A stretch of DNA of 64,000 bases from Reticulitermes speratus (Eukaryota; Arthropoda; Insecta; Blattodea; Rhinotermitidae): NCBI GenBank assembly GCA_021186555.1, contig JAJKFL010000011.1:34914923-34978922 (forward strand). Reading direction: 5' to 3'. Shown piece by piece: positions 52,332 through 62,017 of the stretch. Every line of letters starts with the position of its first letter. The stretch's first letter is position 1. Made by a program: the position numbers and the translations under genes. A model generated the notes under the pieces. It saw only the letters and a list, made by a program, of their open reading frames with translations, had not been told where the DNA came from and searched no databases.

Positions 52332-52539
52332 ATGGAGCTACATAAAAGCATGAAAAAATTTACCCTAGTTGGTTTCCAGGTGAAAACTGCAACTGGGCAT
52401 CTGAGGAATAGAAATGTGATATGTCGCCACTTGAGAGAAGTTGCTCAGTACATGCCTGTCCACACGTTCATTACCCACTTACAATCGGTAATGAAACAGA
52501 GAGGCAGAAGAGTTCAGACAACAGAGTACAAATTTTTAG
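52332..52539 (+). CDS. Possible exon of an unidentified gene
   Basis: The frame from ATG 52332 reads MELHKSMKKFTLVGFQ and then a compositionally protein-like stretch (ICRHLREVAQYMPVHTFITH, QRGRRVQTTEYKFL) to a donor-like TTTTTAG|GTAAAA at 52539/52540. Within it, TTGGTTTCCAG|GTG at 52379/52380 is an acceptor-like site, so the exon may be 52380-52539 (160 nt, starting in phase 0 and ending in phase 1) instead. I do not recognise the protein. Neighbouring exons were not found. It may also be a repeat fragment. Confidence 0.3.
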
Positions 52540-53169
52540 GTAAAAATATTTAATTAGAACAGTATGACGGTATTTCCACTGGCAAAATTATGTAGACTAG
52601 AAGCAATTACATGAAACTGTGTCATTTAATTTATCTTTGAAGCATCCTAATATGTTGTATTGAACTAGTGTAGCATGTGAGAAGTTCAAAATCTGTAATT
52701 TTTCACTCTTCAAAAATATTTGACATGACATATATCCTGTTACAACTGCAATATTCCTGCTAAGGATAAATTGTCATACTTAATAGAAGGAGATCACATG
52801 CTTTTGGGGGGAAAAAAAACACTTGTCCTTATTAATACTGAAAATTAACAAGTGAAAATCCATCTTCTAATATCATTCTGTCTAAACCTACAGTTAGACA
52901 CTTAAGCCGCCATACATTCTTGAAAATGAGTTGTTTCCAACCACAGTGGTTTACAGAGGCAACACGTGGATGCAGTAGGGTGTCGCGCGGTTTGTAACAG
53001 GCTGGTCAACATGTTTGGCTTTGATATTTTGTAAATTCCTGGTGAGTGCATTGCATCCACTTTCACCCCCCTGCCTATGGGCCTATCTGCAACATCGCTG
53101 TTTCCACATTCAACTGCCTATCCAATGGCCTAGGAGCATATTCTGGTGACAAATATGTGGTTCTGTCTA
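52540..53169. other. Unassigned DNA
   Basis: No supported feature. GTAACAG|GC at 52999 and CTG|GTGAGT at 53041 could bound a 50-nt exon, but support is weak. Confidence 0.35.
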
Positions 53170-55127
53170 TAGAATGTACAGTAATAAATGGGTGTAAATG
53201 GATCGACTGTTTCCAGTTGACTTGGGATAGAATTCAGTGGTGGCTTCCACAAACTTATGTAAAACACACACTCAAAACAAATGAATTGTGAACAAAATGT
53301 CGTAACTAGCAACTGGCCATCTACAGGTTCTTAAACAAAGTCAATGCATCACTAAGAAGCAAGCAAGTCACCTTCCTGCACATTAAAACTTACATATTCA
53401 TATATTCAAATTACAGCAGCCACTATTCTCACTATTTGGAACTACATGTCACTGTAAATAATGTAGCTGTGATGCTTCTGATGATCTGACAAGATCATGT
53501 ACCATGTTAGGCATGTATAAAGTGACATTTACTAATTAAAAGCATAAGAAGATAGCTAATTTCTGAAAAGTGCATGAACATTCAAGTGCTGATGGTGTGT
53601 GATATTGTAATAAAACTATTTTATATTCTCAAAATTACAATATATTTGTCAAAAAATTGTGTTCAGTTCTATACAACCGGCGAGATACGCGATATAAACA
53701 GCAACACCTCTGTATCCTGCACAGCCATAATGTACTCTGTACACTCGGTACAATCTGTAGATGTGAACCCTACACAATACATGTACAGGAGCGTGGATAG
53801 CTCAGTCAGTATGGTGAGAGCTGCGTTTCCGATCCTGATCGTCATACCGCAGCACCGTACATACAAGGAAGCAGTTCCTACTACTTGCAACAGATGGCAG
53901 GCCATGTTCCTATGCTGCACGACCACGGCAAGTCACGGAAATACGACTCCAGTCCAACTTTGATATCGTAAATACCCCTTACGACGTCTTGCTGGTCTTG
54001 GGTTTGCTGATGTAAAAGTGCGTTCGTTGCGATCAAAGGGCGAGGCTACAGGCTGGGTGGCAGAAATGGTCTATTCCTGCGAGTAAACGGATTTTATTTT
54101 CTGTAAGAAATTCATATCGGTTGTGGGGCCCACCTGATCTGATATTCGAGTACCAGGGCCTCTTGCTTGTTTGAATGTGTCACGTGATAAGTGTACGCGG
54201 AAAGAACTTCGTTCTTGCGCCTTTTGAGCGGGATAGCGCTCGATTGGTCGACGGTCTGTACGACCGCAAAATGCTGTTGCTTCGCCAGACGGAATCTTCG
54301 CCACAAAGTCGTGAGCGGTTGCAGGGGTAAAGCGGACGGGTTGAAAATCTACTTACCCGTAATTAGCACCGAAGGTCAACAAATAATGGCGGTATACCAC
54401 AACTCCCCAATACGCCACGGCGAAAAGTACCAGACACTTCGCTGTTTACGTGCTACACACGACACTAGTTACTGTTTAGACCACTTACATATCACATTCG
54501 GGTCACATCAAGAATGACAACAGACACTCCCTCGCCCACCTAACACCCCCCTCCCTTCAGCGTTCCTTCCCCCCCTCTCCCCAAAAGTCCCTTATTATAA
54601 TTATGTGTGTACTTACATAGTGGCGATCCCAGTGGCCGTTCGCTTGCTGGGATTGCGGGTTCGAATCCCGCCGGGGGCATGGATGTCTGTCTCTTGCGAG
54701 TGTTGTGTGTTGTCAGGTAGAGGTCTCTGCGACGAGCTGGTCCCTCGTCCAGAGGAGTCCTACCGACTGTGGTGTGTCTGAGTGTGATCGTGAAGCCTCG
54801 ATAACGAGACGGCCTTGGCCCGAGCAGGGCTGTTGCGCCACGAAAAAATTATATAAAGTAGCTATAAAAAGCTGGTCTGAAAATGTGGGATTGTGATATA
54901 AACAGGACAATCACTGCTACTGGATTAAAGTTGCGCACGAACAGTGTCATTGTGGTGCTACAGACACGGAGTAGTTCTGGTCTGCATGCGCTGCAATCTG
55001 ACTTTCACAGTTCCTGTGTCAACTTAATCTTACTCGCTATTCAGTTAACCAACAAATATTCAGTTAACCAACAAATGTTTGTGCATTTGTTGGTTAACTG
55101 AATAGTGAGTGGAAATGCACGGTGAAA
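53170..55127. repeat. 2-kb direct duplication, left copy
   Basis: Sequence from TAGAATGTACAGTAATAAAT to AATGCACGGTGA recurs at 62018-64000, beyond which the window ends. It contains a tRNA-like head (about 53790-53830), family-2 SINE tail-like sequence (about 54320-54420), a family-1 SINE and a Penelope-like hairpin end. The left copy lacks the A-box part of its SINE head; the right copy has many single-base losses. Open frames of 75-130 codons here are not supported as genes. Confidence 0.9.
54622..54846 (+). mobile_element. SINE family 1, head deleted
   Basis: GGCGATCCCAGTGGCC joins directly to GTTCGCTTGCTGGGATTGCG, missing the A-box region, then a full body through GGGCTGTTGCGCCACG. Confidence 0.85.
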
Positions 55128-55139
55128 GTAATCTAAAAT
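55033..55139. mobile_element. Short Penelope-like hairpin end
   Basis: Contains CTATTCAGTTAACCAACAAA and its reverse complement around TGTTTGTGCA, then AATGCACGGTGAAAGTAATC and TAAAATT. Flanks CTTAATCTTACTCG (55023) and TTTAATCTTATTCG (55140) match at 12 of 14 positions, an apparent target duplication. Same terminus as 24752-25941. Confidence 0.65.
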
Positions 55140-55483
55140 TTAATCTTATTCGGTTCATGTAATGTGAAAATAATTTTTTTTACTGCAATATTATAGAAAG
55201 GAAAGAATTCATGACATTTCAAAGTAAACTGAAAACATTTTTATTATTTCTTAACTCTGACGATACAAAGTTCGTTCTTTGTTTTAAAAGTGCTACGGGT
55301 ACAGTATTGTAACTGTAACTGGAACATCAGAGGGAATTTTTAAGTCGGATGTTGCTACAAATTTAAATACTTAATTTCAGCAGTATATTGTTGTGATATT
55401 TACGTGCTATTGGACTTATTTTCAGTAGTGTCATAGTAACGACCATATTGTTTATTAGGAAAAAAAGGATGTAGTTACATGCA
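55140..55483. other. Unassigned DNA
   Basis: No gene or repeat recognised; ends in the left target duplication AGTTACATGCA (55473-55483). Confidence 0.45.
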
Positions 55484-55817
55484 GTATATTATTCGGGTGA
55501 TCAAATCGAGAAGAATGAGGTGGGCGGGGCATGTAGCACGTATGGGTGAAGGGAGAGATGCATACAGGATTTTGGTGGGGAGACCTGAGGGAAGGAGACC
55601 ACTTGGAAGACCCAGGCGTAGATGGGAGGATGATATTAAAATGGATCTTCAAGAAGTGGGATGGGGGTGCATGGACTGGATTGATATGGCTCAGGATAGG
55701 GACAGTTGGCGGGCTCTTGTGAATGCGGTAATGAACCTTCGGGTTCCATAAAACGCGGAGAACTTCCTGACTAGCTCACGACCTGTTAGCTTCTCAAGAA
55801 GGATTCTGCTCCATGGG

Positions 55818-55865
<48 letters not shown>

Positions 55866-55866
55866 C
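55484..55866 (+). mobile_element. 5'-truncated non-LTR retroelement with (TTAG)n tail
   Basis: Encodes the intact C-terminal end of a reverse-transcriptase [55 protein letters not shown] and VMNLRVP, then a stop at 55749-55751. A short 3' UTR ends AGAAGGATTCTGCTCC and a run of about eleven TTAG units. The target duplication AGTTACATGCA is at 55473-55483 and 55867-55877. Truncation removes the catalytic domain, so it is not functional. It is the best guide to the decayed copies elsewhere. Confidence 0.9.
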
Positions 55867-55877
55867 AGTTACATGCA

Positions 55878-56480
55878 AATACCAAGTGTTGCCATGAACC
55901 AAGAGTGTTTACAGGTTTGTAATGGGCCCAGTTGAGTCCGCATCTCTGACCCCCCCTCAATACCTGATGAGGTAAAGAGATCCGAGCTTCCGTTTTGGTG
56001 CATTTGGGAAAAAACATGGCGATGTAGGATGTATAAAAACTGTAGTGAGATATGGATCCACTGAAGACTTTGGGGTTACAGAGTTCCCACACTCAACCCG
56101 TTCACCCAAAACCGGTTTCGAATTTGGAATCACACAAGCAGAAACTTCGACCTTCAAAGTCCGATCTAGGTGAAAACGTATCAATTCGTTCTTATCAGAA
56201 TGTCAAAAAAAAAAGGTCTCGTGCAATTTGAAATTTTGGGTGTAATTAAATGATAAAATATTCACAGTTTCAGAAAACTCGTACAGCATTATGGTCTTAC
56301 GAACAGCTGTCAATGAACCTTTGTTCGTAGCATTGCATTTCAAATGTTCGAATTTTTTTTTTTTACTGTTATACTACCGATTTAGGTTGCATTAATGCAT
56401 CATAAATGTGGGGATATTGTGTCTGAACTTTGGGGAACTCGCAAGGTGTTGCCAGCTTATCGACTGAGTGATTGTAACGA
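55878..56480. other. Unassigned DNA
   Basis: No gene or repeat recognised. The right edge is the region just past the poly(A) signal of the minus-strand gene at 56494-57239. Confidence 0.45.
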
Positions 56481-56493
56481 TTTAGAACAGAGC

Positions 56494-56499
56494 TTTATT
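56494..56499 (-). terminator. AATAAA polyadenylation signal
   Basis: AATAAA on the minus strand, 64 bp beyond the stop codon of the 30-residue-repeat protein. It supports a real 3' end there. Confidence 0.55.
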
Positions 56500-56562
56500 T
56501 CTTTCAGCAGACATAATTACAATAAACATTGAGTTTTCAAGGCATATTGCTGCCACCTGCTC

Positions 56563-56936
56563 TCAATACTTGTGGCCCTGGTACTTTGGGTCTTGAGGGT
56601 TCATCTGCCGACCGTGGTTGTTCAGGTCAGCTCTGGTGCCAGTACCTTGGTACCCAGACTGATGTCCTTGGTACTGTGGGTCTTGAGGGTTCATCTGCCG
56701 ACCGTGGTTGTTCAGGTCAGCTCTGGTGCCAGTACCTTGGTACCCAGACTGATGTCCTTGGTACTGTGGGTCTTGAGGGTTCATCTGCCGACCGTGGTTG
56801 TTCAGGTCAGCTCTGGTGCCAGTACCTTGGTACCCAGACTGATGTCCTTGGTACTGTGGGTCTTGAGGGTTCATCTGCCGACCGTGGTTGTTCAGGTCAG
56901 CTCTGGTGCCAGTACCTTGGTACCCAGACCAATGTC
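56563..56936 (-). CDS. Terminal exon: 30-residue-repeat hydrophilic protein
   Basis: On the minus strand, TGTATTTACAG|GACATTGG is an acceptor; the exon starts at 56936 in phase matching the donor of the exon at 57171. It encodes four 30-residue repeats (GYQGTGTRADLNNHGRQMNP, then QDPQYQGHQS) and ends PKYQGHKY followed by TGA at 56563-56565. With the upstream exon the protein is about 146 residues from its first ATG. Rich in Q, G, N and P, with no Cys. No domain recognised and function unknown. The 90-bp DNA units are nearly identical. Confidence 0.7.
56575..56932. repeat. 90-bp coding tandem repeat, four copies
   Basis: TCTTGAGGGTTCATCTGCCG starts at 56591, 56681, 56771 and 56861. Period 90 keeps the reading frame. 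Three inner units are identical over long stretches, indicating recent duplication. Confidence 0.95.
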
Positions 56937-56982
56937 CTGTAAATACATAGCTTCTGAAAACGTTTGTTCATTGAATGAGAAT

Positions 56983-57160
56983 GGGCCGGGTTAGGTCAGT
57001 CGATATAGCGACTCGCTCTGCGGGCTGGCCGGTCCGGGGTTTTCCCACACGAGTCCAGACCGGCCCTGGAGCCTACCCAGCCTAATATGCAATTGGTACC
57101 GGGTTTCGGTTCTCAAATTGAAATGGATTTCAGTGGGGCCAGCCTTGAACAAAGCTCTAG
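56983..57160 (+). mobile_element. SINE family 2 inside the intron
   Basis: Head GTCAGTCGATATAGCGACTC and TCCGGGGTTTTCCCACAC, body GAGTCCAGACCGGCCCTGGA, then diverged. It fills most of the 234-bp intron between 57170 and 56937, antisense to the gene. Confidence 0.75.
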
Positions 57161-57170
57161 TAAACCTTAC

Positions 57171-57239
57171 CTGGCCCAGTTGTTGGATGGTTCGGATTAA
57201 GCTGATTTGCGCGGTTGTCTTGTCCAGCCTTGTCCATGT
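57171..57239 (-). CDS. Upstream exon of the 30-residue-repeat protein
   Basis: 69 nt between acceptor TTTGTGTTTCAG|ACATGG and donor GGGCCAG|GTAAGG. Reads (x)M DKAGQDNRANQLNPNHPTTG P, similar in tone to the downstream repeat (NQLNP and QMNP), and its last base completes GGA with the next exon, so phases agree. The ATG just after the acceptor may be the start, giving a protein without a signal peptide; otherwise a further coding exon exists upstream that I could not find. Confidence 0.65.
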
Positions 57240-57560
57240 CTGAAACACAAAATGTAGCAAAACATTTCAGTTAATAGAACATGGGTGTTCACGTTCTTTC
57301 TTTGAATTGTCGCCCCTCCCACGTAGAGGTGGAAATGAAAAGTTTGCATGTGAAATGCATGTTTGTAATCAGCACTGCAATACACTGCTACCGTGGAGCG
57401 AAGAGAAGTGTAAAAAACTGACTGGATGAAAGCATTTGACCGAATATATATACATTTCCAGTGAGTTTGTTTTTAATTGAACAACTGACCGTAACATCAA
57501 TCTTCACAGACGCGCAACTCCAAATATAATAAAACAAAACTCATTATATTCACCGACCAG
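57240..57560. other. Unassigned, probably intronic
   Basis: Upstream of the exon at 57171-57239 with no further coding exon recognised. Confidence 0.4.
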
Positions 57561-57827
57561 CTTTTTTTTTTTTTTTAATGGCTCGACAGCCCCTTGGGGG
57601 CCTAGGCCGCCGCGTTTTTTTTAGGCTTCACGATCACACTCAGACACACCACAGTCGGTAGGACTCCTCTGGACGAAGGATCAACCCGTCGTAGAGACCT
57701 CTACCTGACAACACACAACACTCACAAGAGACAGACATCCATGCCCTCGGTGGGATTCGAACCCACAAACCTAGTAAGCGAGCGGCCGAAGACCCACGCC
57801 TTAGACCGCACGGCCACTGGGATGGGC
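57561..57827 (-). mobile_element. SINE family 1 with A-tail, minus strand
   Basis: Full-length: head at right (CAGTGGCCGTGCGGTCTAAG), B box GGGTTCGAATCCCAC, body, and T-run 57561-57576 at left. Confidence 0.88.
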
Positions 57828-58212
57828 GCCCAGCTCATAGCAGATAATATTATAAAAGTTCTCATTAATCGTTCCATACTTTGAGTCACTGAAATGCAAA
57901 CTGGTGGAAGTCTTTCAAGAAAAGTGTGTCCATAGCCTATACGGTATCACAGCACTGAGATCTATGAACACGCAAAATGTGGCTAGTTACAGCTCTGGAG
58001 CGCCAACCCGTAGCTCGCAGGCAACATATTGCACGCGGAGACATTTGTAATGATTAAACGTCTTTTAACCCTTTCCCTAACAACGCCAAAGAAATTTTGA
58101 AAACTCATAAACCGTGTATTTATGGACACACACATTACGTTACATTACTAATTCATTCTGTAAAAATGCGCCAAAAAAAAAAAGCGATACCTTAGCCCAA
58201 GTTCAAAATCGA
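57828..58212. other. Unassigned DNA
   Basis: No supported feature; possibly intronic. Confidence 0.4.
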
Positions 58213-58850
58213 TTTTTATACATTTTCCTACTATTATCAGTACATTTTTATTGCACCTGATGTATACACACGTACACAAAGTTATACGTATAATTATACA
58301 TTTTCCTACTATTATCAGTACATTTTTATTGCACCTGATGTATACACACGTACACAAAGTTATACGTATAATTATACATTTTCCTACTATTATCAGTACA
58401 TTTTTATTGCACCTGATGTATACACACGTACACAAAGTTATACGTATAATTATACATTTTCCTACTATTATCAGTACATTTTTATTGCACCTGATGTATA
58501 CACACGTACACAAAGTTATACGTATAATTATACATTTTCCTACTATTATCAGTACATTTTTATTGCACCTGATGTATACACACGTACACAAAGTTATACG
58601 TATAATTATACATTTTCCTACTATTATCAGTACATTTTTATTGCACCTGATGTATACACACGTACACAAAGTTATACGTATAATTATACATTTTCCTACT
58701 ATTATCAGTACATTTTTATTGCACCTGATGTATACACACGTACACAAAGTTATACGTATAATTATACATTTTCCTACTATTACCAGTACATTTTTATTGC
58801 ACCTGACGTATACACACGTACACAAAGTTATACGTATAATTATACATTGA
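58213..58850. repeat. 78-bp satellite, about eight copies
   Basis: TGTATACACACGTACACAAA recurs every 78 bp (58261, 58339, and so on); copies are almost identical except the last. 78 is divisible by three, so frames stay open on both strands, but the AT-rich low-complexity product has no credible protein features. Confidence 0.96.
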
Positions 58851-59046
58851 CCTACGCTGCCCCGTTCTTCTGTGTATTGCTGTTCACGTTGCCCGCATGC
58901 AGACCTAATTTTGCCGAAGTTACCCTAACCACATAAAACGTTCAGCACGCCTGTTGTAGCTAGTTGCTACTTTACCCCTCGCAGCACAGTGTATATCACG
59001 ATAGGGCAATATAATATTACTGTGCTCGCAGACAAAGATGTGTAAT
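58851..59046. other. Unassigned DNA
   Basis: Short unique stretch between two arrays. Confidence 0.4.
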
Positions 59047-59598
59047 TTATCTACATGCAGTAGACGTGATCTACATGAAGTAGACGTGATCTACATGCAG
59101 TAGACGTGATCTACATGAAGTAGACGTGATCTACATGAAGTAGACGTGATCTACATGCAGTAGACGTGATCTACATGAAGTAGACGTGATCTACATGCAG
59201 TAGACGTGATCTACATGAAGTAGACGTGATCTACATGCAGTAGACGTGATCTACATGAAGTAGACGTGATCTACATGAAGTAGACGTGATCTACATGCAG
59301 TAGACGTGATCTACATGAAGTAGACGTGATCTACATGCAGTAGACGTGATCTACATGAAGTAGACGTGATCTACATGCAGTAGACGTGATCTACATGAAG
59401 TAGACGTGATCTACATGCAGTAGACGTGATCTACATGAAGTAGACGTGATCTACATGAAGTAGACGTGATCTACATGCAGTAGACGTGATCTACATGCAG
59501 TAGACGTGATCTACATGAAGTAGACGTGATCTACATGCAGTAGACGTGATCTACATGAAGTAGACGTGATCTACATGCAGTAGACGTGATCTACACCA
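59047..59598. repeat. 20-bp tandem array, 27 copies
   Basis: Unit TCTACATGMAGTAGACGTGA, where M is A or C. The C/A order across the 27 units is C A C A A C A C A C A A C A C A C A C A A C C A C A C. Each unit has a TCTAC/GTAGA hairpin and an ACGTG core. No other variation is seen, so the array is young. Confidence 0.97.
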
Positions 59599-59636
59599 CT
59601 TTACCTTTCACAGGCTCACTTACAAATATCGTTTCA

Positions 59637-59742
59637 GCAGACTTACCTTTATTCCAAAGCGTACCCAAGATGATTTCTCAAATACCAAGCCCCTTCTTCT
59701 GCGACTTAACTCGAGTCTTGATGCGGTCGCTTATTATATATA
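59637..59742 (-). promoter_or_regulatory. Candidate promoter and untranslated first exon
   Basis: On the minus strand a TATA-like TATATATAAT (59733-59742) stands about 90 bp before a strong donor AATAAAG|GTAAGT (junction about 59644/59643). The interval has no open frame from an ATG, so it would be a 5' UTR exon, possibly of the gene ending at 56563. The linkage, across about 2.4 kb and two satellites, is inference only. Confidence 0.25.
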
Positions 59743-59814
59743 GGCCTACCGGCTGGGCAGCTTTGTTAGGGGAATCCCCTGATATCGTACTGCTCCCCAT
59801 CCACTCATAATTGC

Positions 59815-61719
59815 ACACATGCGCGTGGCTGACTTACAGGGTGCGCACGAGTAGGGAGGTGACGTGGTTTTGACACATTTTATCTCAGAACGGCTTGAAT
59901 CTTTAATCTTCCAATTTTATGATAATTTTACAAAAACATATTGCTGACGTAATACTTGTATGCCTGGGAAATTCTGAGCGGTCTGTTGAAGTATGTACTG
60001 TATTGCACAAGAATATTTGTTCAAAGGTGCAGAATTATAAAAATGTCCATTCCGTGCATTTCGGATAAAATATAGTATATTTTAATCACAATATTTTTAA
60101 ACCGCACATTTTCTATACTCAAAAGATATCAACTGCAGTTCAGACTACCAGCTATGAAACTTTGTAAATATGATTTCACCATTTGTAGCCGTTTCTAACC
60201 TTGGCACATGTACACCCTGAGGATGGTATTTCTTACCGGAACATATAGGAGTAGTGTATTTACTATTTATATGTACTTGATATTATGCATTTGGTTGGTT
60301 TTGTAATGAAATACATTGAAAGTGCAGATTTTCTGCTTGGTATATTTTATTGTGCTATCTATGTAATGTATTCATACGCGGAAATGTATGGGTTCATATG
60401 TGATTACCAGACTTCTGGAGGAACATGCTTTTAAATCGTCGTCCTCCCTGAAGATGGAGGCAGTTGGCTAACTCCGAACAAATCGGTAACAACCTACGAA
60501 ACTACACGTCGTCATATCCCATAAGACTGTACTCTTACATGTTCATCATCGTGAAAACCTTAAATCCCACATTACATTATTAGTTACGTGCCTGATAGGC
60601 CGTTTACTCCGTATTCTTATGTCCAAAGTCGCCGTTTCGCAATATCTGTCCATTTCTGTCCAATCATATGCTGCAATAGTATCTCAAAGCAAGTCATGAC
60701 TGCCTTGTCCTACACCCTCTCCAATTCATAAACCTACAATCAATCATCTGTGTTTTCGACACTTTACAGCGATGCACATTAAAACGTCGTTAAATAAGTC
60801 GACATGTATTCTCTAAGGCACGTAAGCCTCGTGCAGATAACTTTATCAACGTGTTTTTGCATTACGTTGTGCAATATACAGCAGGGAATGTCACTAGGTT
60901 GACCAACTTAAAACGTCCTAGCCCACAACTGCGCAATAATATCTCAGTGAAATTCTGTCGCTCATTTTCCCTTACTTTGCAAACAGTCTGTGTATTTCGG
61001 TCTGTCGTATGTCAACGTTACAGCAGACGGACTCCATAGTGTATATTATGCCTGTTAATAACTGTGCTGTTTGTATGTTCTTCGTGTATGTGAGGTTGGC
61101 GATACTGTAACTTACACCACGTGACATGACGTCACAGGATTTCAACATGGCAGTATTCTGTTTTTCTTGCTGTGTAAGCAAACAACCTTTGCTAGATACG
61201 AGTAAAAAAATCTTATGAAATGTATCTCTAATCTGAACGGCTTGGTCCTGTACTTTGCTGATAATCCCAGACAATTCTGCGAATTCTCGTCGTTCAAGGT
61301 GAAACTTTTGGGGTCACGCGTTTGAAACTCGTCGTGTGTAGCTGGCTCCAATGCCCACAAACAGCCGGGAGGCCAGAACACCCCTGCCCGATTGGGAAGT
61401 CCTGGAGTTCTTTAAGCGTGAGTCGATATAGGTACTTCAAATTTTGGATCGTTTATGGAACTGTTTAACGATGCTTTGTAGATAAGTTCGTAGTTTCTTG
61501 GAAAGTCGCATTATCAACTGAAGAGGTCAGTCAAGTGTAATTTGTGCAGAGAAATTACGAAATGTTTCCAGCCTCATGAGTGAAAAAAAGTAGTCCGTTT
61601 TAAATTGCTGCTGTTGGGTACAAATGCCGGCCAACTATGAACGTGGCACCCACACACGGCCGTCGACTCATAAAACAACATAATACATTATTGCCAAAAA
61701 TAAGTCAGGTTACCTTACA
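59815..61719. other. Mostly unassigned DNA with a Penelope-like relic
   Basis: Contains a Penelope-like 3' relic at 60212-60335 (CTGAGGA, stem GGTA/TACC, GGAACATATAGGAG, then GCATTTGGTTGG) and a related motif at 60448 (CTGAAGA, stem GGAG/CTCC, GAAC). No gene is supported in the remaining sequence. Confidence 0.45.
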
Positions 61720-62005
61720 TTTTGGTGGACTCGCTACGTGCTGGACTGTCCGGGGTTCGAACCCCGGTGGGGGACAAGAGATTTTCCCTTCTCATTGTGG
61801 TTCAGACCTGCCCTGGGGCGCATTGGGCCTCATCTGTAATAGGTCCTGGGGCTTCTTCCCGTGACGAGGGAGGTGTAAAGCGGCCGGGGCGTAGCGTTGA
61901 GCCACCCCAATCTAGCGCTGAGGTTAAAAATGAGTAGATCTATACATTATCACCCCCTCTGTGAATCCTATGGATGATATGGGGTGACCTTTACCTTTAC
62001 GGCTT
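61720..62005 (+). mobile_element. SINE family 2, near full-length
   Basis: B box GGGGTTCGAACCCCGG, body GTTCAGACCTGCCCTGGGGC, GTAAAGCGGCCGGGGCGTAG, AATCTAGCGCTGAGGTTAAA, end GGGGTGACCTTTACCTTTAC. It stops 12 bp before the right copy of the 2-kb duplication. Confidence 0.82.
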
Positions 62006-62017
62006 GTAAGTAGCATT

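Noticed and set aside
53574-53963. 129-codon frame, also in the duplicate at 62423-62875
   Set aside because: The reading frame differs between the copies through indels and spans tRNA-like SINE sequence; no protein resemblance.
58148-58850. Open frames of 199 and 225 codons on opposite strands
   Set aside because: A 78-bp satellite lacking stops; AT-rich low-complexity products on both strands and no gene signals.
59047-59598. CRISPR-like array
   Set aside because: Direct repeats without unique spacers in a eukaryotic context; a simple 20-bp satellite.
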